A stretch of 64,000 bases of DNA from Clostridia bacterium (GTDB lineage Bacteria > Bacillota > Clostridia > Saccharofermentanales > Saccharofermentanaceae). Of this stretch, positions 17,885 through 27,786 are shown piece by piece. Position 1 is the first letter of the stretch. Each line of letters opens with the position of its first letter. The stretch lies in the NCBI GenBank assembly GCA_024403735.1, contig JAKSRG010000002.1:1-64000 (forward strand), given 5' to 3'. The notes below the pieces were generated by a model, which searched no databases, was not told the origin of the DNA, and worked only from the letters and a program-made list of their open reading frames with translations. The position numbers and the translations under genes were made by a program.

Positions 17885-18199
17885 ACCGAGAATAAGTAGT
17901 CGATTATCGAGTTTTTCAGAGAGAGGGCGGTTGGTGAAAGCCTAAAGACAGATTATCGATGAATACCTCTTGCGAGTTGGATTTTGAATTAGTACATTTG
18001 TAGTTTTTGTAGTTTTTCGTTTACCTTTGGCGAATGTAGTGTACTTTAGTAGATTATCCCGTCTGGCACGCGTTATAGTGCGAAGTGTTTTGTGGCACTT
18101 CATAAGTCTTGATATGTGAGTATCAGGAGAACAGAGGTGGTATCACGGAGTTTTCCGTCCTCTTGACTAAACTAAATAGTTTATGAGGGCGTATTTTTA
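17885..18199 (+). promoter_or_regulatory. T-box riboswitch leader
   Basis: This is a tRNA-sensing leader upstream of the symporter gene. Stem I carries AGTA (17895-17898) opposite GAA (17961-17963), the loop-E pair that frames the specifier, and a GGTTGGTGAAAGCC distal segment. The T-box core AGAGGTGGTATCACGG is at 18133-18148. Its AGAGG (18133-18137) can pair with CCTCT (18159-18163) as the antiterminator. Alternatively CGTCCTC (18156-18162) pairs with GAGGGCG (18185-18191), followed by TATTTTTA, as the terminator. The specifier is read best as UAC (Tyr, 17964-17966) directly after GAA. ACC (Thr) or CCU (Pro) one or two bases on cannot be excluded. Uncharged cognate tRNA should switch the transporter on. 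Confidence 0.9.
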
Positions 18200-18280
18200 T
18201 GCCTTGAAACTACTTAGTATGATTTGTAATTAAGGGTAGGGTGCCCTTAATAATAACAACATAATGAGGAAGGAGCTCAT

Positions 18281-19870
18281 ATGGAAAAAGTATTAACAGT
18301 TATTATGTTAGTCATTTTCTTTGGTGTTATGATCGGCGTTGGTATGTACTCACGTCGTCATGCAAAAGACGTTAATGGCTTCGTACTTGGCGGACGTGGA
18401 GTAGGTCCATGGCTTACAGCTTTCGCTTTTGGTACATCTTATTTTTCAGCTGTAATCTTTGTAGGTTACGCTGGTCAGTTCGGTTGGCTCTTCGGTCTTG
18501 CTGCTACATGGGCAGGTCTTGGAAATGCCTTCATCGGTTCACTTTTGGCATGGAATGTTCTTGGTAGAAGAACTCGTATTATGTCACAGCATCTTGATGC
18601 TAAGACTATGCCAGATTTCTTCGGTAAGAGATTTAATTCAACTCCACTTAAGGTAGTTGCATCACTTATCGTATTTGTTTTCCTTATCCCTTATACAGCT
18701 TCACTTTATAATGGTCTTTCATCACTTTTCGGCCTTGTATTCGATATTCCATACTGGGTTGTAATTGCTGTTATGGCTGTTCTTACAGGTGTATATGTAA
18801 TCTTCGGTGGTTACATGGCTACAGCTATTAACGACTTTATTCAGGGTATTATCATGCTCGTTGGTATTGTTGCAGTTATTCTTGCTGTACTTAACGACAA
18901 TGGTGGTCTCCTTGCTGCTACACAGAAGCTCTCAGAGGTGCCTGCAGAAGGTTGGAGTGGTGGTGCATTCTCATCATTCTTTGGTCCAGATCCAGTATTC
19001 CTCTTCTTCGTAGTAATTCTTACATCTCTTGGTACATGGGGTCTTCCACAGATGGTTGGTAAGTTCTATGCTATCAAGTCTGAGAAGGATATCCATAAGG
19101 GAACAGTTATCTCAACAGTATTTGCTATTATCGTAGCTGGTGGTTGCTACTTCCTCGGCGGTTTTGGTCGTCTTTATGGTGTAGATCTTAGCCCAGCAGG
19201 TAAGCCAATGTTTGATACAATCATCCCTAAGATGCTTTCAACACTTCCATCAGTAATCATTGCTGTAGTTATCGTACTCGTACTTTCTGCTTCAATGTCT
19301 ACTCTTTCATCACTCGTACTTGCTTCAAGCTCAACATTTACACTTGATGTTATCAAGGTTAAGGCTAAGAAGATGGACGACAAGAAGACAGTATTCGTTA
19401 TGAGAATATTCATCGTATTCTTCATTCTTGTATCTGCTCTTATCGCTGTAATTAAGGATGCTAACCCAGGTATCACATTTATCGCTCAGATGATGGGTGT
19501 ATCATGGGGTGGTCTTGCAGGTTCTTTCCTTGCTCCATATCTCTACAGCCTCTACTGGAAGGGCGTTACAAAGGCAGCTACAGTAGTATGCTTTATCTGG
19601 GGTACAGGTCTTGCTATCACACAGTTCGTTATTTCTATGACAATGACTGGTGAAGAGATTGCTGCATTCCCAGGAATTCTCTCACTCGCATTTAAGACAA
19701 GTATCCATTCAGGTGTATTTGCTATGGTTGGTGGTCTTATTATTGTTCCAATCGTATCTCTCATTACAAAGAAGCAGCCAGCTAAGGAGCTTGATGCACA
19801 CTTTGCTTGCTTTGATGAGAAGTATACAGCTGAGGTTACAGCTAAGGAGAGAATTAAGGACGCAAAGTAA
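18281..19870 (+). CDS. Sodium:solute symporter (SSS family), T-box controlled
   Basis: This 529-residue membrane protein has about thirteen helices in the SSS/PutP fold. It shows the family's early segment (VNGFVLGGRGVGPWLTAFAF, then SYFSAV) and a conserved later WGLPQMVGKFYAI region. Because its mRNA carries a T-box leader, it very probably imports the amino acid matching the leader's tRNA, likely tyrosine, possibly threonine or proline. AAGGAG sits about seven bases before the ATG. Codon use is more biased (CTT, CTC, ATC) than in neighbouring genes, suggesting strong expression. It is followed by a hairpin terminator. Confidence 0.92.
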   Translation: MEKVLTVIMLVIFFGVMIGVGMYSRRHAKDVNGFVLGGRGVGPWLTAFAFGTSYFSAVIFVGYAGQFGWLFGLAATWAGLGNAFIGSLLAWNVLGRRTRIMSQHLDAKTMPDFFGKRFNSTPLKVVASLIVFVFLIPYTASLYNGLSSLFGLVFDIPYWVVIAVMAVLTGVYVIFGGYMATAINDFIQGIIMLVGIVAVILAVLNDNGGLLAATQKLSEVPAEGWSGGAFSSFFGPDPVFLFFVVILTSLGTWGLPQMVGKFYAIKSEKDIHKGTVISTVFAIIVAGGCYFLGGFGRLYGVDLSPAGKPMFDTIIPKMLSTLPSVIIAVVIVLVLSASMSTLSSLVLASSSTFTLDVIKVKAKKMDDKKTVFVMRIFIVFFILVSALIAVIKDANPGITFIAQMMGVSWGGLAGSFLAPYLYSLYWKGVTKAATVVCFIWGTGLAITQFVISMTMTGEEIAAFPGILSLAFKTSIHSGVFAMVGGLIIVPIVSLITKKQPAKELDAHFACFDEKYTAEVTAKERIKDAK

Positions 19871-19913
19871 TCCTTTCATCTCTTTCGTTTGATTGAAATA
19901 TTTCAAATGTTAT

Positions 19914-19944
19914 AATAGGTGTGGTCATTTTGATCACACCTATT
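19914..19944 (+). terminator. Terminator after the symporter gene
   Basis: AATAGGTGTG (19914-19923) pairs with CACACCTATT (19935-19944), with three more pairs inside and a short loop, followed by TTATTGG. The following gene's ribosome site starts only a few bases downstream, so the hairpin could alternatively modulate readthrough into it. Confidence 0.65.
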
Positions 19945-19962
19945 TTATTGGAGGGAAAGTAC

Positions 19963-21339
19963 GTGAAAGATTTTGATGTTATCATAATCGGAGCTGGTCC
20001 TGGCGGTATTTTTGCAGCATATGAGTTAATGATTACAAAGCCTGAACTTAAGGTTTGTGTAATTGAAGCTGGACATGAACTCGAGAAGAGACAGTGTCCT
20101 ATAGATGGTAAGAAGATTAAGTCTTGCATCGGTTGTAAGAGTTGTGCCATCATGCGTGGATTTGGCGGAGCAGGTGCTTTTTCTGACGGTAAGTACAACA
20201 TTACTAATGACTTTGGTGGAACTCTTTATGAACATATTGGCAAAGATTTAGCGATGGATCTTATGAATTACGTTGATAAGATCAATATGAGCAATGGCGG
20301 TGAAGGAACAAAATTATTCACTACTAAGGGTTCTAAGTTTAAGAAGATTTGTATTGAGAATAAGCTCAATCTTTTGGAAGCATCTGTTAGACATTTAGGT
20401 ACAGATAAGAACTTTAAAGTGCTTACTAATCTTTATATACAGATGAAGGACAAGATTACATTTGTTTTCGATACCTTCGTGGATGATATTGTAGCTAATA
20501 GTGACGGAACATATGACGTAGTAACAGCTAATGAGACTTATTCATGTAGAAGATGCGTCGTTTCAGTAGGAAGATCAGGTAGTTCATGGATTGAGTCTAT
20601 CTGTAAGAAGCTTGATATTAAGACTTTGTCTAACCGTGTTGATATTGGTGTAAGAGTTGAACTTCCTGCGGTTGTTTTCTCTCATCTTACGTCTGAGTTA
20701 TACGAGAGCAAGATTGTTTATCGAACAGAGAAGTTCGAAGATAAGGTTCGAACATTCTGTATGAACCCATATGGTTATGTCGTTAATGAGAATACTAATG
20801 GAATTGTTACTGTTAACGGTCATAGCTTTGACGCGCCTGAACTTCAGTCTGAGAACACTAACTTTGCACTTCTTGTTGCAAAGCATTTCTCTGAGCCATT
20901 TAAGGATAGTAATGGATATGGTGAGTCAATTGCCAGATTATCAAATATGCTAGGCGGTGGTACAATTGTTCAGCGTTTTGGTGATTTGATGAGAGGAAGA
21001 AGAACAAATGAGAGCAGACTTAATGAGAGTACTGTTCGTCCAACACTTAATGCCACACCTGGTGACTTGAGCCTTGTTCTTCCTAAGCGTATTCTTGACG
21101 GAATTATCGAGATGATTTATGCACTTGATAAGATTGCTCCAGGTACTGCTAATGATGATACTCTTCTTTATGGTGTAGAAGTTAAGTTCTATAACATGGA
21201 AGTTGCTATAAACGATAGATTAGAAACATCACATAAGGGATTATTCATGATTGGTGACGGTAGTGGCGTTACACATTCATTGTCTCATGCTTCTGCTAGT
21301 GGTGTTTATGTTGCTAGATTGATTTCTGAGGAGATTTGA
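19963..21339 (+). CDS. NAD(P)/FAD-dependent oxidoreductase (flavoprotein)
   Basis: This 458-residue flavoprotein has an N-terminal dinucleotide-binding motif, IIIGAGPGGIFAAYEL, and a C-terminal FAD segment, LFMIGDGSGVTHSLSHA. Two CxxC-like cysteine groups (KSCIGCKSC near residues 50-55) follow the first fold and may be redox active or bind a cluster. It matches the 'FAD-dependent protein / NAD-utilising dehydrogenase' group common in Clostridia, whose reaction is not defined. The GTG at 19963 is chosen: GGAGGG is six bases upstream and the protein then starts VKDFDVIIIG. An upstream in-frame GTG at 19921 lies inside the terminator stem. The next gene begins seven bases after the stop. Confidence 0.85.
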   Translation: MKDFDVIIIGAGPGGIFAAYELMITKPELKVCVIEAGHELEKRQCPIDGKKIKSCIGCKSCAIMRGFGGAGAFSDGKYNITNDFGGTLYEHIGKDLAMDLMNYVDKINMSNGGEGTKLFTTKGSKFKKICIENKLNLLEASVRHLGTDKNFKVLTNLYIQMKDKITFVFDTFVDDIVANSDGTYDVVTANETYSCRRCVVSVGRSGSSWIESICKKLDIKTLSNRVDIGVRVELPAVVFSHLTSELYESKIVYRTEKFEDKVRTFCMNPYGYVVNENTNGIVTVNGHSFDAPELQSENTNFALLVAKHFSEPFKDSNGYGESIARLSNMLGGGTIVQRFGDLMRGRRTNESRLNESTVRPTLNATPGDLSLVLPKRILDGIIEMIYALDKIAPGTANDDTLLYGVEVKFYNMEVAINDRLETSHKGLFMIGDGSGVTHSLSHASASGVYVARLISEEI

Positions 21340-21345
21340 TAATTA

Positions 21346-23259
21346 ATGCCGCTTTTGACAATAGATAATGTATCGATTACATTTCACGCCAGAGAATTAC
21401 TATCTGGTGTATCTTTCCGTGTGAATGAAGGGGATAAGATTGCTTTTATTGGTAACAATGGTGCTGGTAAATCTACTCTATTTCGAATTATTCGCGGAAC
21501 AGTAGAGCCACAAGAAGGTAAGATAATCAGACATGGTAATACCATTATTGGCTTCTTGTCTCAGAATATGGAAGAGCAGGATTTCAATGGTTCTACTCTT
21601 AAGCCTGTGAGACTTATTAAAGCTGAAGAGGATAAGATGGCGCTCGAGATGGAGATTGCATCGCTTGAGGCACATCCTGAGTCTCCTGAATATAAGTCTA
21701 AGATGGATGAGTATTCAAAGGCTGTTGCTGAGTATGAGGCAATGGGTGGTTATGATTATGATTACCGAATGAAAGATGCACTAGCTGGATTAGGACTTAC
21801 TGGGATTGATGATAGTAGAGATTTATCAACTCTCTCTGGTGGTGAGAAGATGCGAGTATGCTTGGCACAACTTATTGTGTCACGTCCAGATATCCTTATG
21901 CTCGACGAGCCTACCAACCATCTTGATATTGAAGCTATTGAATGGCTAGAGAAGTTTCTAGCTTCATATGGTGGTGCTGTATTTGTAATTTCTCATGATC
22001 GTCATTTTATTGATAATGTTGCTAATAGGGTTATCGAACTTGATAGTGGACATGTAACTGAATATCGCGGTAACTATACTTCATTTAAGGAGCAGAAAGC
22101 TGCTTTTATGAAGTCACAGGAAGCTACTGTTAAGAACCTTGAAGCTGAGCTTGAACATCAGTTGGATGTTAAGCAGACAATGCTTTCGCACAGAAATATA
22201 AGTGGATATCATCAGCGTGAGAAGATGGTTAATAAGCTTATGGATATTCTCGAAAGAGAACGTAATAAGCTTGGTAATAATCCTATGAAGATGAGCTTCA
22301 CTATGGTTCCTGAAGAGCGAACAGGTGCGGAAGATAAGATACTTATTCAGGTTAGAGATATAAGTAAAAAATTCGATGATGATCCAGAGTTTTTGTTCGA
22401 ACATATTAGTTTTGAACTTAAGGCTAATCAGAAGATTTTCCTTTGTGGTCCTAATGGTTGTGGTAAGTCTACATTACTAACAATGCTTCTAGGTCGCCAG
22501 GGTGGATTTGATGGAACTGTATTTGTATCACAGGCTGCTAGTTCAGGCTTTATGGGTCAGTTTGTTCCTTTTGATGATGAGACAATTACTTGCCTTGATG
22601 AACTTATGGGCAGAACAGATATGTCTGAGACTGCGGCTAGATCTATGCTTGCAAGATTTGGTTTTAGAGAATTAGATGTATTCAAGCGAATTGAAGTGTT
22701 GTCTGGTGGTGAAAGATCAAGACTATATCTTTGCTGTCTCTTGCAGGAAAAACCTGATATTTTGTTCCTTGATGAGCCAACTAACCATCTCGATATTGAA
22801 TCTAGAGAAGTACTTGAGGATGCAATTCGTGACTATAATGGCGCTGTTATTTGTGTAAGCCATGATAGATTCTTTATTGAAAAGTGCGCACACAGTATTC
22901 TTGGATTTAATAACAAGACAGCTATGCTCTACGATAAGTATGAGTACTACAGAAATAGTATATTGAAGAATGTCACTACTGCTGCACCTAAAGTGGTTAA
23001 GACTGAAGAAGAAAAGACTTCCAAAGTTACAGAAGCAAAAGTTGTTTCTATGAACAGAGCTCAGGAGAGAAAGCTCGAAGCTAAGCGTAAAGAACGAATT
23101 AGAGCGATTGAAAAGGAAATAGCTGAACTTGAGGAAGCGCAGCTCAATCTTGAAGCTTCATTTGGCGCTGATACAAAAGCTGAAGATTATGATTTGTATG
23201 CCAAGAATTCTGAGAAACTTGAGGCATTATATGAAGAATTGATGGAACTTGACGATTAA
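21346..23259 (+). CDS. ABC-F family ATPase (ribosome-associated)
   Basis: This 637-residue protein has two ABC domains and no membrane segment, as in ABC-F translation factors. Domain 1 has Walker A GNNGAGKST, signature LSGGEKMR and DEPTNHLD. Domain 2 has GPNGCGKST, LSGGERSR and DEPTNHLD. Between them (about residues 245-310) is the charged P-site tRNA-interaction linker. The C-terminal 90 residues form a charged coiled coil as in YdiF/Uup types. It probably relieves stalled ribosomes; the linker is not of a length that proves antibiotic resistance. It is seven bases from the flavoprotein gene, probably one operon. Confidence 0.92.
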   Translation: MPLLTIDNVSITFHARELLSGVSFRVNEGDKIAFIGNNGAGKSTLFRIIRGTVEPQEGKIIRHGNTIIGFLSQNMEEQDFNGSTLKPVRLIKAEEDKMALEMEIASLEAHPESPEYKSKMDEYSKAVAEYEAMGGYDYDYRMKDALAGLGLTGIDDSRDLSTLSGGEKMRVCLAQLIVSRPDILMLDEPTNHLDIEAIEWLEKFLASYGGAVFVISHDRHFIDNVANRVIELDSGHVTEYRGNYTSFKEQKAAFMKSQEATVKNLEAELEHQLDVKQTMLSHRNISGYHQREKMVNKLMDILERERNKLGNNPMKMSFTMVPEERTGAEDKILIQVRDISKKFDDDPEFLFEHISFELKANQKIFLCGPNGCGKSTLLTMLLGRQGGFDGTVFVSQAASSGFMGQFVPFDDETITCLDELMGRTDMSETAARSMLARFGFRELDVFKRIEVLSGGERSRLYLCCLLQEKPDILFLDEPTNHLDIESREVLEDAIRDYNGAVICVSHDRFFIEKCAHSILGFNNKTAMLYDKYEYYRNSILKNVTTAAPKVVKTEEEKTSKVTEAKVVSMNRAQERKLEAKRKERIRAIEKEIAELEEAQLNLEASFGADTKAEDYDLYAKNSEKLEALYEELMELDD

Positions 23260-23303
23260 AGTGTATTTTCATTCTGCTTTTTATATGCAATATGCAACAA
23301 AAC

Positions 23304-23334
23304 AGCTGCTTTCAATAGTATAATGAAAGTAGCT
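23304..23334 (+). terminator. Terminator after the ABC-F gene
   Basis: AGCTGCTTTC (23304-23313) pairs with GAAAGTAGCT (23325-23334) with one G-U pair and an 11-base loop, followed by TTTTTTA. It lies immediately before the leuC ribosome site, so it separates the ABC-F unit from leuCDB, or could act as an attenuator for leuC. Confidence 0.75.
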
Positions 23335-23355
23335 TTTTTATAGGTGGTATTTTGT

Positions 23356-24636
23356 ATGGGAATGACAATGACACAGAAGATTTTGGCTGCTCATGCTGGA
23401 TTAGCAGAAGTTTCAGCTGGTGATTTGATTGAAGCAAAGCTTGATTTGGTTTTGGGTAATGATGTAACAACACCTCCTGCCATTGATGTAATGAAAGGTA
23501 TGGGTGCAACAAGTGTTTTCGATAAGGATAGAGTGTGCCTTGTTCCTGATCACTTTACTCCTAATAAAGATATTAAGTCTGCTGAACTTAGTAAATGTAT
23601 GAGATGCTTTGCTAACGAGCAGAATTTGACTAAATATTATGAACTAGGTGATGAAGGTCATGGAATTGAGCATGTAATCATTCCTGATAATGGTCTTGTA
23701 TTTCCTGGTGATGCAATTATAGGTGCTGACTCGCATACTTGTACATATGGTGCGCTTGGTGCTTTCTCAACAGGTGTAGGTTCAACAGACCTTGCATGTG
23801 CTATGGCATCAGGTAAGACATGGTTCAAAGTTCCTGAAGCTATTAAAGTCGTTCTCACAGGTAAGAAAAGTGAATATGTAACTGGTAAGGATGTTATCTT
23901 ACATCTTATTGGTTTGATTGGTGTAGATGGCGCCCTTTATAAGTCAATTGAGTTCGCAGGCGAAGGCGTAGCTCAGTTATCAATGGCTGATCGTTTGTCT
24001 ATTTGTAATATGGCAATTGAGGCTGGTGGTAAGAATGGTATTTTCCCAGTTGATGAGATTACACTTGAATATATGAAGAAGACAAATAGTGATAGATTTG
24101 CTAATAATGAGTTCACAGTTTTCGAGGCTGATGAGGATGCTATTTATTCAGAAGTTGTGAATATTGATTTGGCAGAAGTTCCACTAACTGTTGCGCTTCC
24201 ACATTTGCCATCTAATACTAAGGCTGCATCTGATTGTAAGGATATAGCTATTAATCAGGTTGTAATTGGTTCATGTACAAACGGACGTATGGATGATATT
24301 AGAATCGCAGCTAGCATTCTTAAGGGAAAGAAGGTTGCTCCTGGTATTAGATGTATTGTAATCCCAGGTTCTAGACGAGTATATCGTCAGGCTTTGGACG
24401 AAGGTCTTTTACAGATTTTCGATGATGCTGGTTGTGTGATTTCTACTCCTACATGTGGACCTTGCTTAGGAGGTCATATGGGTGTTCTTGCATCAGGTGA
24501 GAGATGTGTATCCACTACTAATCGTAATTTTGTTGGAAGAATGGGAGCTAAGGATTCAGAAGTTATTCTAAGTGGTGTTCCTGTTGCAGCTTGTTCTGCA
24601 ATTATTGGTAGAGTTGCTACTCCAAGTGACTTGTAA
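23356..24636 (+). CDS. leuC: 3-Isopropylmalate dehydratase large subunit
   Basis: This is the large, [4Fe-4S]-bearing subunit that, with LeuD, isomerises 2- to 3-isopropylmalate in leucine synthesis. Family motifs are [25 protein letters not shown] and [10 protein letters not shown]; cysteines in these hold the cluster. At 426 residues it is of the archaeal/Clostridial short type (HacA-like), shorter than the roughly 465-residue enterobacterial form. The ATG at 23356 is preceded by AGGTGG at 23342-23347; an in-frame GTG at 23344 lies within that site. leuD follows 11 bases on. Confidence 0.93.
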   Translation: MGMTMTQKILAAHAGLAEVSAGDLIEAKLDLVLGNDVTTPPAIDVMKGMGATSVFDKDRVCLVPDHFTPNKDIKSAELSKCMRCFANEQNLTKYYELGDEGHGIEHVIIPDNGLVFPGDAIIGADSHTCTYGALGAFSTGVGSTDLACAMASGKTWFKVPEAIKVVLTGKKSEYVTGKDVILHLIGLIGVDGALYKSIEFAGEGVAQLSMADRLSICNMAIEAGGKNGIFPVDEITLEYMKKTNSDRFANNEFTVFEADEDAIYSEVVNIDLAEVPLTVALPHLPSNTKAASDCKDIAINQVVIGSCTNGRMDDIRIAASILKGKKVAPGIRCIVIPGSRRVYRQALDEGLLQIFDDAGCVISTPTCGPCLGGHMGVLASGERCVSTTNRNFVGRMGAKDSEVILSGVPVAACSAIIGRVATPSDL

Positions 24637-24647
24637 GGAGGATAGAT

Positions 24648-25142
24648 ATGAAGGTTAAAGGTAATGTTTTCAAATACGGTGCAAATGTTGATACTGATGT
24701 AATCATCCCAGCACGTTATCTTAATACTGCTGATCCAGCTCAACTTAAGCTCCATTGTATGGAGGATATTGATAAGGATTTTGCAACTAAGGTTCAGCCA
24801 GGCGATATTATTGTTGCTGGTAAGAATTTCGGTTGTGGTTCATCACGTGAGCATGCTCCAATTGCTATCAAGGCTTCAGGAGTATCTTGTGTAATCGCAG
24901 TTGATTTTGCTCGTATTTTTTATCGTAATGCAATTAATATGGGTCTTCCTATTATGGAGTGTGCATCTGCTTTTGATGAGATTGATAATGGAGATCTTGT
25001 TGAGATTGATTTTGAGACAGGTATTATTACTGATTTAACTAATTCTCGTACATTTGAGGCTAAGCCATTCCCTAAGTTTATTCAGAATATTATTGATGCT
25101 GGTGGATTGGTTCCTTATACAAAGGAGGCTGCTAATGACTAA
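24648..25142 (+). CDS. leuD: 3-Isopropylmalate dehydratase small subunit
   Basis: This 164-residue swivel-domain partner of LeuC starts [19 protein letters not shown], which includes the usual [11 protein letters not shown] substrate segment, and carries [14 protein letters not shown]. The length is that of the short LeuD type that pairs with short LeuC. GGAGG precedes the ATG by six bases. Its end overlaps the leuB start by eight bases, so leuC-leuD-leuB are co-transcribed and coupled. Confidence 0.94.
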   Translation: MKVKGNVFKYGANVDTDVIIPARYLNTADPAQLKLHCMEDIDKDFATKVQPGDIIVAGKNFGCGSSREHAPIAIKASGVSCVIAVDFARIFYRNAINMGLPIMECASAFDEIDNGDLVEIDFETGIITDLTNSRTFEAKPFPKFIQNIIDAGGLVPYTKEAAND

Positions 25143-26244
25143 GTATAAGATTGCAGTAGTTCCAGGAGATGGAATTGGACCAGAAGTAGTAGCTTCTGGT
25201 GTTGAAGTACTTAAGGCTGTTGCTGGTATCTGTGACTTTGAATTGGAGTTTACTGAGCTTCTTGCTGGTGGATGTTCAATTGATAAGAATGGTGTTCCTC
25301 TTACTGATGAGACACTTGAGGCTTGTAAGAATTCAGATGCTGTATTATTAGGTGCTGTTGGTGGTCCTAAGTGGGATAATATTCCTAATAATTTGAGACC
25401 AGAGAAGGCACTTCTTAATCTTCGTAAAGGACTTAATTTGTATTCTAATTTGAGACCAGCACTTCTATATGAGCCATTGGCAGATGCTTGTCCTGTTAAA
25501 AATGTTAAGAGTATGGATATTCTTATTGTTCGTGAGTTAACAGGCGGTATGTATTTTGGTGATAGAGGAAGATTTCAGTCTGAGGATAAGCTCGTTGAAG
25601 GAACTGTTAAAGGCTTATCTGCTTATGATACAGAATGCTATTCAACCGCGGAGATTAGAAGAATTGTTAAAGAAGGTTTCCGTTATGCGATGGGCAGAAA
25701 CAAGAAGTTAACAGTTGTTGATAAGGCAAATGTACTTGAGTCTTCAAGATTGTGGAGAGAGGTTGTTAATGAGGAAGCTTCTAATTATCCTGAAGTAGCA
25801 GTGGACTTCCTCTATATTGATAATGCAACTATGCAGCTTATCTCTAGACCTCAGAGCTTTGATGTAATTGTAACTTCAAATATGTTTGGTGATATCTTGT
25901 CTGATGAAGCTGGTGAGATTACTGGTTCAATTGGTATGCTACCATCTGCTTCTCTTGGCGTCCCAGGAACTCCTGGTATGTATGAGCCTGTTCATGGTTC
26001 AGCTCCTGATATTGCTGGCAAGGGAATAGCTAATCCTTTGGCTACAATCCTTTCTTGTGCAATGCTCCTTAAGTGGTCACTTAATGAGGTTCATGCATCT
26101 GATCTTATCGAGAATGCTGTACTTAAAGTGTTGGAGTTAGGATATCGTTCTAAGGACATTGCTGGTAAGGACGATGACAAGATTGTTGGAACAAATGAGA
26201 TGACAAGATTAGTTCTTGATGAACTCAATAAGGTTGGTAAATAA
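25135..26244 (+). CDS. leuB: 3-Isopropylmalate dehydrogenase
   Basis: This enzyme oxidatively decarboxylates 3-isopropylmalate with NAD. At 369 residues it is full length. Motifs are [11 protein letters not shown], the substrate loop [23 protein letters not shown] and, near the end, [18 protein letters not shown]. The ATG at 25135 lies inside the end of leuD and has AAAGGAGG upstream; longer in-frame starts inside leuD are not credible. No leuA is in the window. The ppx-like gene starts one base after the stop. Confidence 0.95.
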   Translation: MTKYKIAVVPGDGIGPEVVASGVEVLKAVAGICDFELEFTELLAGGCSIDKNGVPLTDETLEACKNSDAVLLGAVGGPKWDNIPNNLRPEKALLNLRKGLNLYSNLRPALLYEPLADACPVKNVKSMDILIVRELTGGMYFGDRGRFQSEDKLVEGTVKGLSAYDTECYSTAEIRRIVKEGFRYAMGRNKKLTVVDKANVLESSRLWREVVNEEASNYPEVAVDFLYIDNATMQLISRPQSFDVIVTSNMFGDILSDEAGEITGSIGMLPSASLGVPGTPGMYEPVHGSAPDIAGKGIANPLATILSCAMLLKWSLNEVHASDLIENAVLKVLELGYRSKDIAGKDDDKIVGTNEMTRLVLDELNKVGK

Positions 26245-26245
26245 T

Positions 26246-27784
26246 ATGGCAAAAAAACTTGTAGCTGTAATCGATATAGGTTCTCTTACAGCGAGACTCA
26301 AGATTTATGAGCTTGCTCAGAAGAAGAAACCAAAGGTTATTGAGACAATTCGTAAATACACTTCAATTGGTGTTAAGGCACTTCGATCTGGAGCTCTTCA
26401 GACTGAACAGATTAATGAGATTTGTGACTGCCTTAATAACTTTGAGATTAAGTGTAGAGAATATAAAGTATCTAAGATTTTCTGTGTTGCTACTAGTGCT
26501 CTTCGTGACGCTGGTAATAGAGATGTTGTTCTCGAACAGATCAAGACTAAGACAGGATTTAAGATTGACGTCCTTGATAATGCAACAGAGAGATATTTCC
26601 AGAATTTGGCTGTGAGAGAAACAATGGTCAACTTCAAGGAGCTCGTAGCTGAAGGTACTATGTTCCTTGATATCGGTGCTGGTTCTATGCAGGCTACTGT
26701 ATATGATAAGTCTGAGTTTGTTTTTAGCCAGAACACAGTACTTGGTTCTCTTAGAATTTCTGAGATGCTTTCAGATATCCAGAAGAGAACAACACACTAT
26801 GAAGATGTTCTCGAGGAATTCATTTCACAGGATCTTGATGATTATCATGCAGTAGAACCTAAGGGAATTACATATAAGAACTTGATTGCTTTTGGTGGTG
26901 AGACAGGTTTTATTAAGTTGTTAGCAGGCAAGGGCTTTAGCGAGAGTGTATTGATGACAAAGAAGGAATTCATGAAGGTTTATGAGTATCTTCTTCATAC
27001 AAGACCATCAGATATTACTCTAGATAACTCAATCCCTTCAAATGTAGCACCTCTCTTGCTTCCAGCAGCTCTTATTATCAAGAAGATGCTCGAATATACT
27101 GGTCTTAATTCAGTATACCTTCCAATCGCTTCGTTATCAGAGGGTATCGTATTTGATTATGCGTTTAGAAATCTTGATTATAAGCCAGCAAATGATCCTA
27201 TGAATGACCTTATCTCTGGTGCTAGAAATATTGCTAAGAGATATAAGTCTGATAAGAAACATATTGAATTCGTTGAGAATGCAGCACTTGAGATTTTTGA
27301 TGCATCTACTAAGTGTACAGGTCTTAGAGATAGGGAAAGACTTCTCTTGCAGTTATCTTGTATTCTCCATGAGATTGGTAAGTTTATTAATGCTAAAAAT
27401 CATAACGCAGCTGCGCATATGCTTATCGAGTATCTTGAGCTCGTAGGAGTAGATAACAATGAACTCGATATCATTGGTCTTGTTGTTAGACTATATCCTA
27501 GAGAGAATCCATATAGCGATTCATTCTATCTAGCACTTCCAGCAGATAAGAAGGTATTGGTATCAAAGCTTACAGCAATTTTGCGTCTTGCAGATGCTCT
27601 TGATAGCTCTCACAGACAGAAGATTAATAAGATTAATGTTCATCTTCAGAATGATGAACTTAATATTATTTGTAATACAACACATGATTGTTCCTTTGAA
27701 GAGTGGTCATTTGAACATAGACGTAACCTTTTCGAAGAAATCATCGGAATTAAATCAACGATTAAGATTAGAAGGCAGGTATAA
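26246..27784 (+). CDS. Ppx/GppA-like phosphatase with HD-type C-terminus (diverged active site)
   Basis: This 512-residue protein has an actin-like Ppx/GppA N-terminal part and a C-terminal HD-like helical part (HEIGKF near residue 378, followed by NHNAAAHML). Family members cleave polyphosphate or pppGpp. The phosphate-binding motifs are diverged: the first reads DIGSLTARL where DIGSNSVRL is usual, and the second DIGAGSMQ where DIGGGSTE is usual. Activity may be reduced or altered. The gene starts one base after leuB and ends two bases before ppk1, so its product probably works with polyphosphate kinase. The ATG at 26246 gives MAKKLVAVIDIG, a proper family start, but has little ribosome site of its own and may be coupled to leuB. 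Confidence 0.8.
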   Translation: MAKKLVAVIDIGSLTARLKIYELAQKKKPKVIETIRKYTSIGVKALRSGALQTEQINEICDCLNNFEIKCREYKVSKIFCVATSALRDAGNRDVVLEQIKTKTGFKIDVLDNATERYFQNLAVRETMVNFKELVAEGTMFLDIGAGSMQATVYDKSEFVFSQNTVLGSLRISEMLSDIQKRTTHYEDVLEEFISQDLDDYHAVEPKGITYKNLIAFGGETGFIKLLAGKGFSESVLMTKKEFMKVYEYLLHTRPSDITLDNSIPSNVAPLLLPAALIIKKMLEYTGLNSVYLPIASLSEGIVFDYAFRNLDYKPANDPMNDLISGARNIAKRYKSDKKHIEFVENAALEIFDASTKCTGLRDRERLLLQLSCILHEIGKFINAKNHNAAAHMLIEYLELVGVDNNELDIIGLVVRLYPRENPYSDSFYLALPADKKVLVSKLTAILRLADALDSSHRQKINKINVHLQNDELNIICNTTHDCSFEEWSFEHRRNLFEEIIGIKSTIKIRRQV

Positions 27785-27786
27785 AC

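Noticed and set aside
21346..23259. ABC-F gene as an antibiotic-resistance determinant
   Set aside because: Its linker and C-terminal coil resemble housekeeping YdiF/Uup types. Nothing specific to resistance ABC-F proteins is visible.
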